Source: an uncultured Clostridia bacterium (GTDB taxonomy: Bacteria; Bacillota; Clostridia; Christensenellales; UBA1242). From it: DNA of 64,000 nucleotides. The stretch covers positions 124,001-188,000 of the forward strand of contig CAKVMH010000003.1 of assembly GCA_934772045.1 (NCBI GenBank). Direction: 5' to 3'. The notes beneath the pieces were generated by a model that worked only from the letters and a program-made list of their open reading frames with translations, made no database searches and was not told where the DNA came from. Of the stretch, positions 1 to 9,210 are shown piece by piece. The number at the start of each line of letters is the position of its first letter. Position 1 is the first letter of the stretch. Position numbers and translations under genes: made by a program.

Positions 1-119
1 CTTAACTTTTTAATAAAATTTTGAAAACTTTTTTGATTTTTGATTATGCGAAAATTTGCGTGCGACTGCCTGTCCGCTTATCAAGAACCTTTGGCTAGAG
101 ATTTGACCGCCCCTGGGGG

Positions 120-782
120 TTATTTGCCCACAAGTTCTTTAATTGTTTCATCAAAAGCATTTTTGAACTTTTGACCATATTCTTTGGCAAGAATTCTAAT
201 GTTAGTTACATCAAATAGGATATATTTATCTGTAATTTCATCTATGAACACTTTATCTTCAATAAAACCTCTATAAAGTGTTTCTCCAAAGTGTGCTCTA
301 AGTTTAGCTAAAAGAGTGTTGTAAAGATTGTTTTTATCCAAATCTTTCACGCGCGCGTTATCATGTATTATTTTAATTTTTTTAATATCATAATAATTTA
401 TTGTCAGCAGTCCATTGCCTGCATCATTGAAGCCAATTACCGATAGGTCAAAACCAGTAGGTAACTTGTTGCCGAATAACACATCAAAATCTACTTCAAG
501 ATACATTTCTCTTTTAAGTTCGGAAAGTCTGTTTAAGATGCCAAGTTTTTCGAGTTTTGTTATGATATTTCTAATTTGTCTTTCCTTAATGCCTAGTATT
601 GGCAAATCATCTATTATCTTCTTGTAAGTTAGTTTGAAATACCACTTGCCATCAAGTCTTTTGCTTCTCATATTTCCACTGCTAATAAATTGTTCGATGT
701 GATCGAGTAGTAGGATCTCTTTAAGATTTAATCCCAGTCTAAGTAATGTATCTTGCGGAAAGTTAAATATTTTTGGTCGCAT
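120..782 (-). CDS. Replication-initiator-like protein (winged helix plus DnaA-N-like tail)
   Basis: A 220-residue soluble basic protein. The N-terminal ~110 residues read as a winged-helix module (GIKERQIRNIITKLEKLGIL is a typical recognition-helix/wing stretch), as in plasmid or phage replication initiators and primosome loaders. The last ~65 residues (LRAHFGETLYRGFIEDK, then a hydrophobic strand and helix) resemble the DnaA N-terminal interaction domain often attached to such proteins. The ATG at 782 has AAGGAG about 10 nt upstream. Three copies of CACCATTTG lie just upstream at 1048-1299, which would suit an origin. Family membership is inferred from pattern only; a phage or ICE DnaD-like protein is the main alternative. 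It fits the mobile-island reading of 1-13.17 kb. Confidence 0.55.
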   Translation of the reverse strand: MRPKIFNFPQDTLLRLGLNLKEILLLDHIEQFISSGNMRSKRLDGKWYFKLTYKKIIDDLPILGIKERQIRNIITKLEKLGILNRLSELKREMYLEVDFDVLFGNKLPTGFDLSVIGFNDAGNGLLTINYYDIKKIKIIHDNARVKDLDKNNLYNTLLAKLRAHFGETLYRGFIEDKVFIDEITDKYILFDVTNIRILAKEYGQKFKNAFDETIKELVGK

Positions 783-1047
783 AGATCACATGCTCCTTTT
801 GTATGATTTTTGTTTTCATTTTATCTCCTTGTTTTAGATTTTTTGCATTCACAAAGATTGATCAATTCTTTGCTTTAGCATATATTTTAACGAAGTCTGC
901 AGTCCTTCGGTAAAACCTGGTTTAGTGAAAAATAGGTGAGAGTGTTTAGCTTTAACTACTTTTCGATGTAATTTTAGCAACCCCGCCAGTTCACCACTTG
1001 ACCTAGCGGGAATCATTTTTAAGAAAATTTTAACAATCTCGTTGCGC

Positions 1048-1299
1048 CACCATTTGGTGTAATGGAACAAATTTTTCAAAAATATCTCAATTTTTTCAAT
1101 ATAACAACATTTGTCATATCGGAATTACTTTCTAAATAAATCTTATTTAAGTTCGTTTTTCAAACACTTTGCACATCGCAAGCAAGTTTTTATAATCTTT
1201 CGCTCCTTTTATTTAATCTAACATTGTCAATAGCCCACCATTTGAACCATTGAGATAAATTTTGCCTACATTTTAATAAACCCACACAGACACCATTTG
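1048..1299. repeat. Three CACCATTTG direct repeats (possible iterons)
   Basis: Exact 9-mers lie at 1048-1056, 1236-1244 and 1291-1299, all in the same orientation. The first continues into a palindrome, CACCATTTGGTG. They sit upstream of the Rep-like gene. Direct repeats next to an initiator gene are typical of plasmid-type origins, but spacing is irregular and three copies is few. Confidence 0.35.
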
Positions 1300-1479
1300 C
1301 CCACACGGAAAGTATTTTTTTCTTTTTTATTTTAAAACCCCCGTTGTAAACACATTTTTGACATCGGGAATTTTTTTTGATTTTTATACCAAAATTTTAC
1401 CAGGTAGGGTATATCGCTATTTGATATATTTAAAATATTTTTTTAAAATTGTAGTTTTTAAATTCATCTATTTGACGAC

Positions 1480-1511
1480 ATAAAAAAAGAGACACTTTTT
1501 CAAGTATCTCT
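1480..1511 (-). terminator. Rho-independent terminator, distal to hsdR
   Basis: A 9-bp stem (AGAGACACT / AGTATCTCT, one G-T pair) with a 6-nt loop is followed on the minus strand by a run of seven T. It backs up the terminator next to hsdR. Confidence 0.75.
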
Positions 1512-1565
1512 AAAAAAATATTGATTTTATATATCAATAGAAGATAACGTTAACACCCTCACATA

Positions 1566-1596
1566 AATAAAAAAGAACGGATTGTTTTCCGTTCTT
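1566..1596 (-). terminator. Rho-independent terminator of the hsd operon
   Basis: A perfect 9-bp stem (AAGAACGGA / TCCGTTCTT), 6-nt loop, then T-rich sequence on the minus strand. It starts 8 nt after the hsdR stop codon. Confidence 0.85.
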
Positions 1597-1603
1597 ATGA
1601 GTT

Positions 1604-4600
1604 TTATATAATTCCAAAGAATTTTTCGAAGAATGCTAGTAGCCTTTCTATGATGTTTTTCTTCTTAATTTCACGATTTCCACCGCCAAATCTTGACATT
1701 GCAGGCATAATTTTATCTATATCAGTGCCTGTTGTTTTCATATTTCCATCTCTGAATGAATAATCTACAAACTTTCGTGTTTCAGCGTCTTTCAACCCTT
1801 CTTGAGATATTATTTGTGCAAGTTCCTTTTCTTTTTGCTCAGCAACAAACTCATGCCATTCAATCATGATGTCATCAACATCATTGATTCCAGCAATAAA
1901 GGTGTCAATAAGTTGTTTTTTGCTTCTAAGTTGCAAACTACTATCTATTGCTTTATTAATTGAAACAAGTATTTCTTTGTCTTCGCAATGTGTGTCATGA
2001 TATTTTTTAACTAGCAATAAGATGTAATCAATATTAATTTCAATTTGTTTTATAAGTTCAACTTCAAAAACAATGTCATCATTAATGTTTTCTTTATCTC
2101 CGTTATTGCGTCTGCGTTTCCATTCTTCATAAAGATCATTATATCTACCTTGATAATCCTGCAAATCTCTTTCTGTTAAGATTTCATTGCCAGCAAATTC
2201 ATCAAATGAAGATAATATATTACGCATTCTAAGTATTGCACCAAACAATCCAATAAAGTCTTTTTGTGCTTGTTCTCCATAAATTTGAGGTTCTGATAAT
2301 GGATATTTATATTCAAGTTCTGCAATTAAATCCTTATATCCAGGTTTCTTATTTCCTTTTTCATCTGTATATCCTTCAAAATAGTCCTTAAAGCTTTTCA
2401 TAAGGCAAATGCCACCAGCATTTTTATCTCCAAACAAACTGATTGCATCATCAGTCCTTTTTTGTAGATTTCTAAAGCAAATTATATTTCCAAATGTCTT
2501 TATTGAATTAAGTATTCTGTTTGTTCTTGAAAATGCTTGAATAAGTCCATGTTGTTTAAGATTTTTGTCAACCCACAAAGTATTGAGAGTAGTGGCATCA
2601 AATCCAGTTAAAAACATATTAACAACAATCAATAAATCGATTTGTCTATTTTTCATTCTAAGTGAAACATCTTTGTAATAGTTTTGGAATCTATCACTAG
2701 ATGTGTCATATTTAGTCTGAAACATCTCGTTGTAATCTTTTATTGCACCATCTAAGAAATCTCTTGAAGTATTGTCAAGTCTTGTTGTATCTTCACTGTT
2801 TTCTTCACCAAGTATTCCATCGGATTCTTCTTCGTTTGCACCATAACTAAATATAGTTGCTATTTTAAGTTTCTTGCTTGGATTTTCTTTCATTTGCTTT
2901 TTAAATTCGTTATAGTATGCCTTTGCCGCATCAATAGAAGCAACGCAAAGCATAGAGTTAAATCCATTCAAATATAATTCATCTTTTTGTTCTTCAATTT
3001 TTTCATATCTTTTTGCACTGGCAACTTCAGTAATGTTTAATAAGCTGTTGAATGAATACATTTTTTCATTTCTATAAGTTTTGCTGTTGTAGTGATCTAA
3101 AATATAGCCTACAATTTTACTTATTCTTTCAGGAGCCAAGAAAGCTTTTTCTCTGTCTATATCATTAACAGGCTTGTCATCAATGTCAGGCTCCTTGTCC
3201 ATTGTTTTCACATAGTCAACCCTGAATGGCAAAACATTTTTGTCATTTATAGCATCTACTATTGTGTAGGTGTGTAGCATATCACCAAAAGCCTGTTCAG
3301 TAGTTCTTAATTGAATATCTTTTCCACTGCTAGAATTTGCCGCAAAAATAGGTGTGCCAGTAAAACCAAACAAATGATAATTTTTGAATTTGCCTGTAAT
3401 GGCTTTATGCATATCGCCAAATTGTGACCTATGACATTCATCAAAGATAATTACAATATGTTTATTATAAATATCATGATCTTTATTTTTTGCAATAAAT
3501 TTATCAAGTTTTTGAATTGTTGTGATAATAATTCTGCATTGGTCATTTTCTAGTTGTTTTTTAAGAATTGCAGTAGATGTGTTGCTGTTTGCCGCACCTT
3601 TTTCAAATCTGTCATATTCTTTCATTGTTTGATAGTCAAGATCTTTTCTATCAACAACAAACAATACTTTATCTATAAAGGGCAGGTTAGTAGCAAGTTG
3701 AGCAGTCTTGAATGATGTAAGTGTTTTACCACTGCCAGTTGTATGCCAAATATATCCACCAGCTTTGATAGTTCCATAAGTTTTATAATTGTTAGATACT
3801 TCAATTCTATTTATAATTCTTTCAGTTGCAACAATTTGATATGGCCTCATAACTAAAAGCATATTTTCAGATGTAAAGACACAATATTTTGTTAGAATAT
3901 TTAAAATAGTGTGCTTTGAGAAGAATGTTTTTGTGAAATCAACAAGGTCAGGAATAATTTTGTTGCTTCCGTCAGCCCAAAATGAAGTAAATTCAAAACT
4001 ATTGCTAGTTTTAGATTTTCTCGCTGATTGTTGTTTGTTAAAATCTTTAATATGATTCCATCTTGTTGTATTAGAGTAATACTTTGTATTTGTTCCATTA
4101 GAAATTACAAATATTTGCACATATTCAAACAATCCACTTGATGCCCAAAAACTATCCCTTTGATATCTCTCTATTTGATTGAAAGCTTCACGAATTGCAA
4201 CGCCGCGACGTTTTAATTCCACGTGAACCAGAGGAAGCCCATTAACCAAAATTGTTACATCATATCTTGTGTCATGATTACCATTTGTTTCTATGTATTG
4301 GTTTATTACTTGCAGTTTGTTGTTATGAATATTGGTTTTATCAATGAGTTTAATGTTTTTTGTTGTTCCATCATCTCTATGCAAAATTTGAATATAGTCT
4401 TCTTGAATCTTTCTTGTTTTTTCAACAATACCTTTGTTTTTACCTATTATGCATGAAGAAAGAAACTGATCCCATTCGCTATCAGAAAAATTGTATTTAT
4501 TTAGTTCTTCAAGTTTCTTCCTTAAATTCAAAATCAAGTCATTTTCTGTGTGAATAGGTAAGTACTCATAACTTTGTGATTCAAGCAATTTAATAAACTC

Positions 4601-4714
4601 TTTTTCAAGTTCAGCTTCGCTTTGATACTTATCAGACTTGTTATTTGTAGGCTTATATTCAGCCATAACAGTGCTTTCACTAGATTCTGAAACTATGTTA
4701 TAAAACGCCATCAT
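1604..4714 (-). CDS. hsdR: Type I restriction enzyme, R subunit (HsdR)
   Basis: Motor and nuclease subunit of a type I restriction-modification enzyme, 1036 residues, the usual family length. The N-terminal PD-(D/E)xK nuclease shows RYDVTILVNG followed by VHVELKRRG (about D151, E165 and K167). The SF2 translocase has Walker A HTTGSGKT near residue 323, a DECH motif IFDECHRS near 425, GFTGTP, and a late FLTGFDATTLNTLWVDK motif. The C-terminal ~200 residues are helical, as expected for HsdM contact. An AAGGAG precedes two adjacent ATGs (4714 and 4711); either could be used. It is the last gene of the operon and overlaps the membrane-protein gene by 17 bp. It appears intact. Confidence 0.95.
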   Translation of the reverse strand: MMAFYNIVSESSESTVMAEYKPTNNKSDKYQSEAELEKEFIKLLESQSYEYLPIHTENDLILNLRKKLEELNKYNFSDSEWDQFLSSCIIGKNKGIVEKTRKIQEDYIQILHRDDGTTKNIKLIDKTNIHNNKLQVINQYIETNGNHDTRYDVTILVNGLPLVHVELKRRGVAIREAFNQIERYQRDSFWASSGLFEYVQIFVISNGTNTKYYSNTTRWNHIKDFNKQQSARKSKTSNSFEFTSFWADGSNKIIPDLVDFTKTFFSKHTILNILTKYCVFTSENMLLVMRPYQIVATERIINRIEVSNNYKTYGTIKAGGYIWHTTGSGKTLTSFKTAQLATNLPFIDKVLFVVDRKDLDYQTMKEYDRFEKGAANSNTSTAILKKQLENDQCRIIITTIQKLDKFIAKNKDHDIYNKHIVIIFDECHRSQFGDMHKAITGKFKNYHLFGFTGTPIFAANSSSGKDIQLRTTEQAFGDMLHTYTIVDAINDKNVLPFRVDYVKTMDKEPDIDDKPVNDIDREKAFLAPERISKIVGYILDHYNSKTYRNEKMYSFNSLLNITEVASAKRYEKIEEQKDELYLNGFNSMLCVASIDAAKAYYNEFKKQMKENPSKKLKIATIFSYGANEEESDGILGEENSEDTTRLDNTSRDFLDGAIKDYNEMFQTKYDTSSDRFQNYYKDVSLRMKNRQIDLLIVVNMFLTGFDATTLNTLWVDKNLKQHGLIQAFSRTNRILNSIKTFGNIICFRNLQKRTDDAISLFGDKNAGGICLMKSFKDYFEGYTDEKGNKKPGYKDLIAELEYKYPLSEPQIYGEQAQKDFIGLFGAILRMRNILSSFDEFAGNEILTERDLQDYQGRYNDLYEEWKRRRNNGDKENINDDIVFEVELIKQIEINIDYILLLVKKYHDTHCEDKEILVSINKAIDSSLQLRSKKQLIDTFIAGINDVDDIMIEWHEFVAEQKEKELAQIISQEGLKDAETRKFVDYSFRDGNMKTTGTDIDKIMPAMSRFGGGNREIKKKNIIERLLAFFEKFFGII

Positions 4715-5163
4715 TTACTCCTTTATCATTTTCTGACAATACATTTTCCATTATCTTTTTCTTCTTGTTGTGATGTATCACAATAACCATAATTATGATG
4801 ATAATTATGGCAACGACCAAAACACCTAAAATCCACCATAAATAATCTCGAATAAATTTAAAAATTACAGTTAATAACATACCCACAAGTGTTGCTATAA
4901 AATTACTAAATTTTTTCTCATCATTTTTATTTGTAAAATTAAATACATTTGCAACAAGAAAAGGAACAACCCAAACAATAATTTTAACAATTAAACTAAA
5001 AAAGTTATTAAGTCCATTATCACAATATTTATAAGTAAAATACCATGTAAAAAATTCTGCAATTGCATCTGTAAACTTTCCAATAAAACCTATAAAATAC
5101 AAAAAAACCAATAGCTGCAAATAATCCGACGATGCATGAAAATATTTGCTTTAATTTTCCCAT
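4698..5163 (-). pseudogene. Small membrane protein inside the hsd operon, frameshifted at an A7 tract
   Basis: The long open frame (TTG-started from 5120) encodes three to four hydrophobic segments, including VLVVAIIIIIIMVIVI, and a short charged tail. It lacks a believable start. An ATG at 5163, 2 nt after hsdS and behind AAGGAAAAG, opens a different frame: MGKLKQIFSCIVGLFAAIGF. The two frames join perfectly into one protein of about 154 residues if the homopolymer at 5101-5107 (A7 on plus, T7 in the gene) had one base fewer. So this is a real operon gene carrying a one-base indel, a phase-variable gene caught in the off state, or a sequencing error. Function unknown; no family recognised. 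Confidence 0.6.
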
Positions 5164-5165
5164 TT

Positions 5166-6422
5166 TTATTTCTTTTCCTTAAAACTTAATAATTTGTTTC
5201 TGTAATATTCATATTGTTTTTGTCTTGATTCAATCTCTGCTGGGAGTCCAATCCCTAAGTCCGAACATATCTTATCAAAATTATCCAAAACATTTACAAT
5301 TCTTTCTTGAACTTCAATTGATGGAATTGGAAATTTTAAATCCCTAAATCTAACCATATCAACAATAGGTATTCCACCACTAAAATTTGAAACATTTTTA
5401 CATTGCTTATCAATTTCAAAACAATAATAAAATGCAAACTCTGGTGTAACCAAATTCTTATAGCTATCTTTGATACATAAATTTGTTAATTGCTGATTGC
5501 ATAAAAAATCTGTTTTTATTATAGCATGCTCACCAATTGTAGCCGTAGTAGCCATTATTATTGAATTTTTCTTAAACAATCCTGATTTCTTAACAGCTAA
5601 ATCTGTTACATGTTGAATTGCATCATTTAAAACTCTTCCATTTTGTCTAATATCTTCTAATCTAAACCAAGGAATTGTTCCTTTATTCCAAAATTCAGGG
5701 GTTGCTTTCGAAGGAGTATATCCACCTTTAATATCAAAAACTTCATTAAGTGTTTTCCATTCAATTTTTTCATTTTCAAATGCTAATAAATTATCTCTAT
5801 AATATTCATACTGTTGTTTTCTAGCTGTAAGCTCTGCTGTAAGCTCTGCTGTAAGCTCTGCTGTAAGCTCTGTGAAATTGTCCAAAATTTGGACAATTTC
5901 TTCCTGCACCTCAAATGGGGGCACAGGAATTTTTATTTTTTTCATTTTTTCTTTAGAAACATTAAATCTAGTAACACCACTTGCTGTTCTTCCTAACTCA
6001 TAACGTAAAGTATCGCATCTAAATAAATGCTTTAGAAAATGTGGGTTAAACAATGTTTTATTATTTAATTCCCAAATGAAACAAAAACTATTTAAATAGT
6101 AATCTTCCAGTGGTTCTTCACATACAACTGATGAAATTGCACATTCATCTGGAGTTTCAGATGATCCAGTAAAAATAACGTCTAAATATTTTAACTTTCT
6201 CTGTTTTTCATTTAATCCAATTTTTACTTTTGCTGTGTCATGTAAATCTAATGCCATATTTTTATAAACATTCATGTAGGTTATAAAATTAGCATTGCCA
6301 TTAACAAAATCTTCTTTTTTCTTTCCTGTTAAACCACTATAAAATTCGCCAAGAACACCCAATTGCTCATATAAAACACCATCTGGGCAATACTTTTTAA
6401 TTAGTTCTTCAATTTTGTTCAT
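5166..6422 (-). CDS. hsdS: Type I restriction-modification specificity subunit (HsdS)
   Basis: DNA-recognition subunit, 418 residues, with the two target-recognition domains plus conserved spacers expected of HsdS. TRD1 covers about residues 1-185 and ends in IKIPVPPFEVQEEIVQILD. TRD2 covers about 215-400 and ends in the matching LKFPIPSIEVQERIVNVLD. The central spacer carries four perfect ELTA units, encoded by four 12-bp repeats. In the EcoR124 family the copy number of an equivalent TAEL repeat sets the distance between the two half-sites. The ATG at 6422 has GGAGG upstream and lies 14 bp inside the end of the preceding gene, so translation is coupled. The neighbouring hsdM and hsdR belong to the same type IC-like group by context. 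Confidence 0.95.
   Translation of the reverse strand: MNKIEELIKKYCPDGVLYEQLGVLGEFYSGLTGKKKEDFVNGNANFITYMNVYKNMALDLHDTAKVKIGLNEKQRKLKYLDVIFTGSSETPDECAISSVVCEEPLEDYYLNSFCFIWELNNKTLFNPHFLKHLFRCDTLRYELGRTASGVTRFNVSKEKMKKIKIPVPPFEVQEEIVQILDNFTELTAELTAELTAELTARKQQYEYYRDNLLAFENEKIEWKTLNEVFDIKGGYTPSKATPEFWNKGTIPWFRLEDIRQNGRVLNDAIQHVTDLAVKKSGLFKKNSIIMATTATIGEHAIIKTDFLCNQQLTNLCIKDSYKNLVTPEFAFYYCFEIDKQCKNVSNFSGGIPIVDMVRFRDLKFPIPSIEVQERIVNVLDNFDKICSDLGIGLPAEIESRQKQYEYYRNKLLSFKEKK
5824..5871 (-). repeat. Four perfect 12-bp tandem repeats in hsdS (ELTA spacer)
   Basis: GCTGTAAGCTCT on the plus strand is repeated four times without a mismatch and stays in frame, giving four ELTA units in the helix joining the two target-recognition domains. 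Slippage by one unit would lengthen or shorten the helix by four residues without breaking the frame. In EcoR124I and EcoR124II, two versus three such units change the length of the non-specific spacer in the target. Confidence 0.95.
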
Positions 6423-7212
6423 TAGTTCCTCCTTCTTGATCCCAGCCTAGTGTTCCTATGGCTTCCATAATTTCTTCATCATTTTTTACCTTGTCTAATA
6501 TTCCTATAATCAATCTTTTAAGTGCGGGATATTTATTTAGTGCAACATCTTCGTTTTCAATATTGCCGTTATGAACAATATTGCTTAATTCTCTAAAAAG
6601 TAGGTACCTGTTTTGACGAAATTCATTTGGTATAATTCTATGTTTTTCATCGACTTTTTCTAGTATTTCCCTAAAAGGTTTTAAATCTCCATTGTCTTTA
6701 TGAATCTCAATACCTTCTGCATTTGCAATTTGGTGTGTGATTCCTTCAAATATTTTTCTTAAATAAATCATTGCGGCAGATCCTAGTTGATTTCTAAATG
6801 AAATGTCTGCTTTTTCTAGCAGGTCTGTAAATTTGCCATAATTTCCAGTATTAAGAGATACATTTTCACTTAGTTTTTCAATTGCAAGTAGTAATCTAAC
6901 ATTATGATATGTTGTCTCATTAAAAGGCTTCTGACTTTCAACTAAAAACCACATGGGAATTGTTTCATCACATCCTGTACACTTTAACGTCGTTGAAATG
7001 CTTAACATTCTATTATTTACTAATATACAGTGAATGTCATCCATTGAAACAAATGATGACGGTAAGTTGCATTTTTTACAAAAATATATCCTATTTACAG
7101 AGCCAGCATTTATTTTTCTAATTTTACCTATTTTTAATGGCGAGTTAATAAACTCCTCAATTAATTCAAAATTATCAGAAATAGGCTTAGACAAAATTTC
7201 ATTAATTCTCAT
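6409..7212 (-). CDS. Zinc-ribbon plus DUF4145-like protein within the hsd operon
   Basis: A 267-residue soluble protein. An N-terminal treble-clef or zinc-ribbon module has two Cys pairs, FCKKCNLP near residue 50 and KCTGCDE near 80. The C-terminal half is helical and looks like the DUF4145 domain often seen in restriction and defence loci: AAMIYLRKIFEGITHQI, then RNRYLLFRELSNIVHNGN-type residues with the RE...HNG signature typical of HEPN-like folds. It starts 4 nt after hsdM behind GGAGAATAACAA and overlaps hsdS by 14 bp, so it is firmly part of the operon. Its role is unknown; a modulator of restriction or a HEPN-type effector are possibilities, not conclusions. Confidence 0.7.
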   Translation of the reverse strand: MRINEILSKPISDNFELIEEFINSPLKIGKIRKINAGSVNRIYFCKKCNLPSSFVSMDDIHCILVNNRMLSISTTLKCTGCDETIPMWFLVESQKPFNETTYHNVRLLLAIEKLSENVSLNTGNYGKFTDLLEKADISFRNQLGSAAMIYLRKIFEGITHQIANAEGIEIHKDNGDLKPFREILEKVDEKHRIIPNEFRQNRYLLFRELSNIVHNGNIENEDVALNKYPALKRLIIGILDKVKNDEEIMEAIGTLGWDQEGGTNEQN

Positions 7213-7215
7213 TTG

Positions 7216-8799
7216 TTATTCTCCTATTTCTTTAATAATTTTATCTATAGACTCCCTTAATTTTTGTTCATGACTGACAATTTCACTTATTTTTGCATTT
7301 AATTCCTTTATATCAATCTTTTCTTTAGTATCTTCTTTTTCAACATAAGTAGAAACTGAAAGGTTATAGTTATTAGTTGCTATTTCTTCATTTGGAACAA
7401 GTTTTGCAATATTTTCAACATCTTTTCTATCTGAGAATAGTTCAAGAATTTTTTCAATATCTCCGCCTTTGCCAGTTCTTAATTTATTGTTGTTTGTAAC
7501 CTTAACACAATATTTGCTTGCATCAATAAAGAGTGTAGCATTGTCTTTTTTAGACTTTTTCAAAACCATTATGCATGTTGCAATGCTTGTGCCAAAGAAA
7601 AGGTTATCTGGCAATTGAATGATACAATCAATAAAGTTATTGTCTATTAAGTATTGTCGTATTTTTTGTTCTGCACCTCCACGATAGAATATTCCAGGGA
7701 AACATACTATTGCGGCTGTTCCGTTTGTTGCCAGCCAAGAAAGTGAGTGCATAACAAATGCAAGGTCTGCCTTGGATTTTGGAGCAAGAACACCTGCTGG
7801 TGAAAATCTTGGATCATTTATAAGTTTAATATCATCATCACCAGGCCACTTTATTGAATATGGTGGATTTGAAACTATTGCTTCAAATGGTTCTTCGTCC
7901 CAGTGCTGTGGTGAAAGAAGTGTGTCGTCACAAGCAATGTTAAATTGATCATAATCAATATCATGCAAGAACATGTTAATTCTGCAAAGGTTGTAGGTTG
8001 TAAGATTTATTTCTTGACCAAAAAATCCTTGACGAACCTTATCCTTTCCAAGGACTTTTGCAAAGTTTAAAAGCAAAGATCCTGAGCCACATGCTGGATC
8101 GTAAACTTTATTAACTTCCGTTTTGCCAACAAGTGTAAGCCTTGTCAATAATTCAGAAACTTCTTGTGGAGTATAGTATTCGCCACCAGATTTTCCTGCA
8201 TTTGATGCATACATGCCCATCAAAAACTCATAAGCATCACCAAAAGCATCAATCGTGTTGTCTTTATAGTTGCCAAGTTTCATTTCACCAATGTTATCTA
8301 AAATTTTAAGTAACTTTTCATTTCTTTTAGCAACAGTAGCCCCCAGTTTATTCGAATTAACATCAATATCATCAAACAATCCTTTGAAATCATCTTCACT
8401 TTCACTACCTTTGGCAGAGTTCTCAATAGCTTGGAACACTTTTTCTAATGTTTCATTAAGATTTTCTTTATATTTTGGATATTTGTTAGCATTGGCTCTT
8501 ACATTACAAAAAAGTTGGCTTGGCAAAATGAAAACCCCTTTTGTTTTTACCATGTCCTCACGAGCTTGTTCAGCTTCTGAATCACTTAATTTTGTATAAT
8601 CAAAATCAGTTATTCCTGCATCATGTTCGCCTTTGTTTATATAATTTGCAATGTTTTCAGAGATGTATCTGTAAAACATAAAACCTAAAACATATTGCTT
8701 AAAATCCCAGCCATCAACTGAGCCTCTTAAATCATTTGCAATATTCCAAATTGCTTTATGAAGTTCATCTCTTTCTTGTTCTTTAATGTTATTTGCCAT
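7216..8799 (-). CDS. hsdM: Type I restriction-modification DNA methyltransferase subunit (HsdM)
   Basis: N6-adenine methyltransferase subunit, 527 residues. It has the helical HsdM N-terminal domain (residues 1-160, starting with WNIANDLRGSVDGWDFKQYV). The catalytic domain follows, with AdoMet motif I DPACGSGSLL near 233 and catalytic motif IV SNPPYS near 310. GKSGGEYYTPQEVSELL just before motif I is a family hallmark. The ATG at 8799 has AAGGAG upstream. With HsdS it would form the modification enzyme; with HsdR the full restriction complex. It looks intact. Confidence 0.96.
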   Translation of the reverse strand: MANNIKEQERDELHKAIWNIANDLRGSVDGWDFKQYVLGFMFYRYISENIANYINKGEHDAGITDFDYTKLSDSEAEQAREDMVKTKGVFILPSQLFCNVRANANKYPKYKENLNETLEKVFQAIENSAKGSESEDDFKGLFDDIDVNSNKLGATVAKRNEKLLKILDNIGEMKLGNYKDNTIDAFGDAYEFLMGMYASNAGKSGGEYYTPQEVSELLTRLTLVGKTEVNKVYDPACGSGSLLLNFAKVLGKDKVRQGFFGQEINLTTYNLCRINMFLHDIDYDQFNIACDDTLLSPQHWDEEPFEAIVSNPPYSIKWPGDDDIKLINDPRFSPAGVLAPKSKADLAFVMHSLSWLATNGTAAIVCFPGIFYRGGAEQKIRQYLIDNNFIDCIIQLPDNLFFGTSIATCIMVLKKSKKDNATLFIDASKYCVKVTNNNKLRTGKGGDIEKILELFSDRKDVENIAKLVPNEEIATNNYNLSVSTYVEKEDTKEKIDIKELNAKISEIVSHEQKLRESIDKIIKEIGE

Positions 8800-8815
8800 T
8801 GTTTACTCCTTGGTT

Positions 8816-9199
8816 TTAAATAAATTTTGAAATTATTGTTGCTATTAATGTTACAACTGCGATACCTGCAGAAACAAGTGCAATTATTAACATCTTTTTG
8901 TTGTATTTTTTACTTTGTTTTAATTCTTCTTTATTTTCTTCGAGTTCTTTGTTTTTTAACTCAAATAAATCATTAAGTTTTTTATAATTTGCTTCTGATT
9001 GTTTTAAGTTGCTTTGTAATATTTCAATTTGTTTGTTTTGAGTATTCAGATATTGTCTTTTTTCTTGTTCTTGTTCGTAAGCGATCGCTTGAGCTAACTT
9101 TTTATTTTTTTCATCTTGAATATATCCCGCCTGGGCAGAATTAACAAAATTATAATTTGTTTGACTATCAATTATTTCTTTTATAGTTTCGTAGTTCAT
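8816..9199 (-). CDS. Coiled-coil protein with C-terminal membrane anchor
   Basis: A 127-residue protein with no recognised family. Residues ~25-95 are rich in Gln, Glu and Lys with heptad spacing (EILQSNLKQSEANYKKL), predicting a coiled coil. Residues ~101-127 form one hydrophobic helix (MLIIALVSAGIAVVTLIATI) ending in KFI, so it would be tail-anchored. It lies between hsdM (16 nt away) and the GIY-YIG gene (11 nt), in the same transcription unit. A membrane-anchored accessory protein in a restriction operon is uncommon. A second membrane protein sits between hsdS and hsdR. Confidence 0.7.
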   Translation of the reverse strand: MNYETIKEIIDSQTNYNFVNSAQAGYIQDEKNKKLAQAIAYEQEQEKRQYLNTQNKQIEILQSNLKQSEANYKKLNDLFELKNKELEENKEELKQSKKYNKKMLIIALVSAGIAVVTLIATIISKFI

Positions 9200-9210
9200 G
9201 ATATCTCTCT

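Larger units (their letters stand above)
783..1603. other. Non-coding stretch with candidate origin repeats and two terminators
   Basis: This 820-base AT-rich stretch separates the Rep-like gene from hsdR. It contains a 76-codon minus-strand reading frame (849-1079) that I do not accept as a gene, three CACCATTTG repeats, a weak CCCGCCAG/CTAGCGGG hairpin near 980-1010, and two rho-independent terminators at its right end. No RNA gene was recognised. Confidence 0.6.

Noticed and set aside
1..119. Possible gene end or RNA at the left edge
   Set aside because: Only 119 bases are visible, with a small GCGAAAATTTGCG palindrome; nothing can be supported without the sequence to the left.
849..1079. 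76-codon minus-strand frame between the Rep-like gene and hsdR
   Set aside because: No ribosome-binding site, no recognisable domain, overlaps a possible iteron region, and composition looks non-coding.
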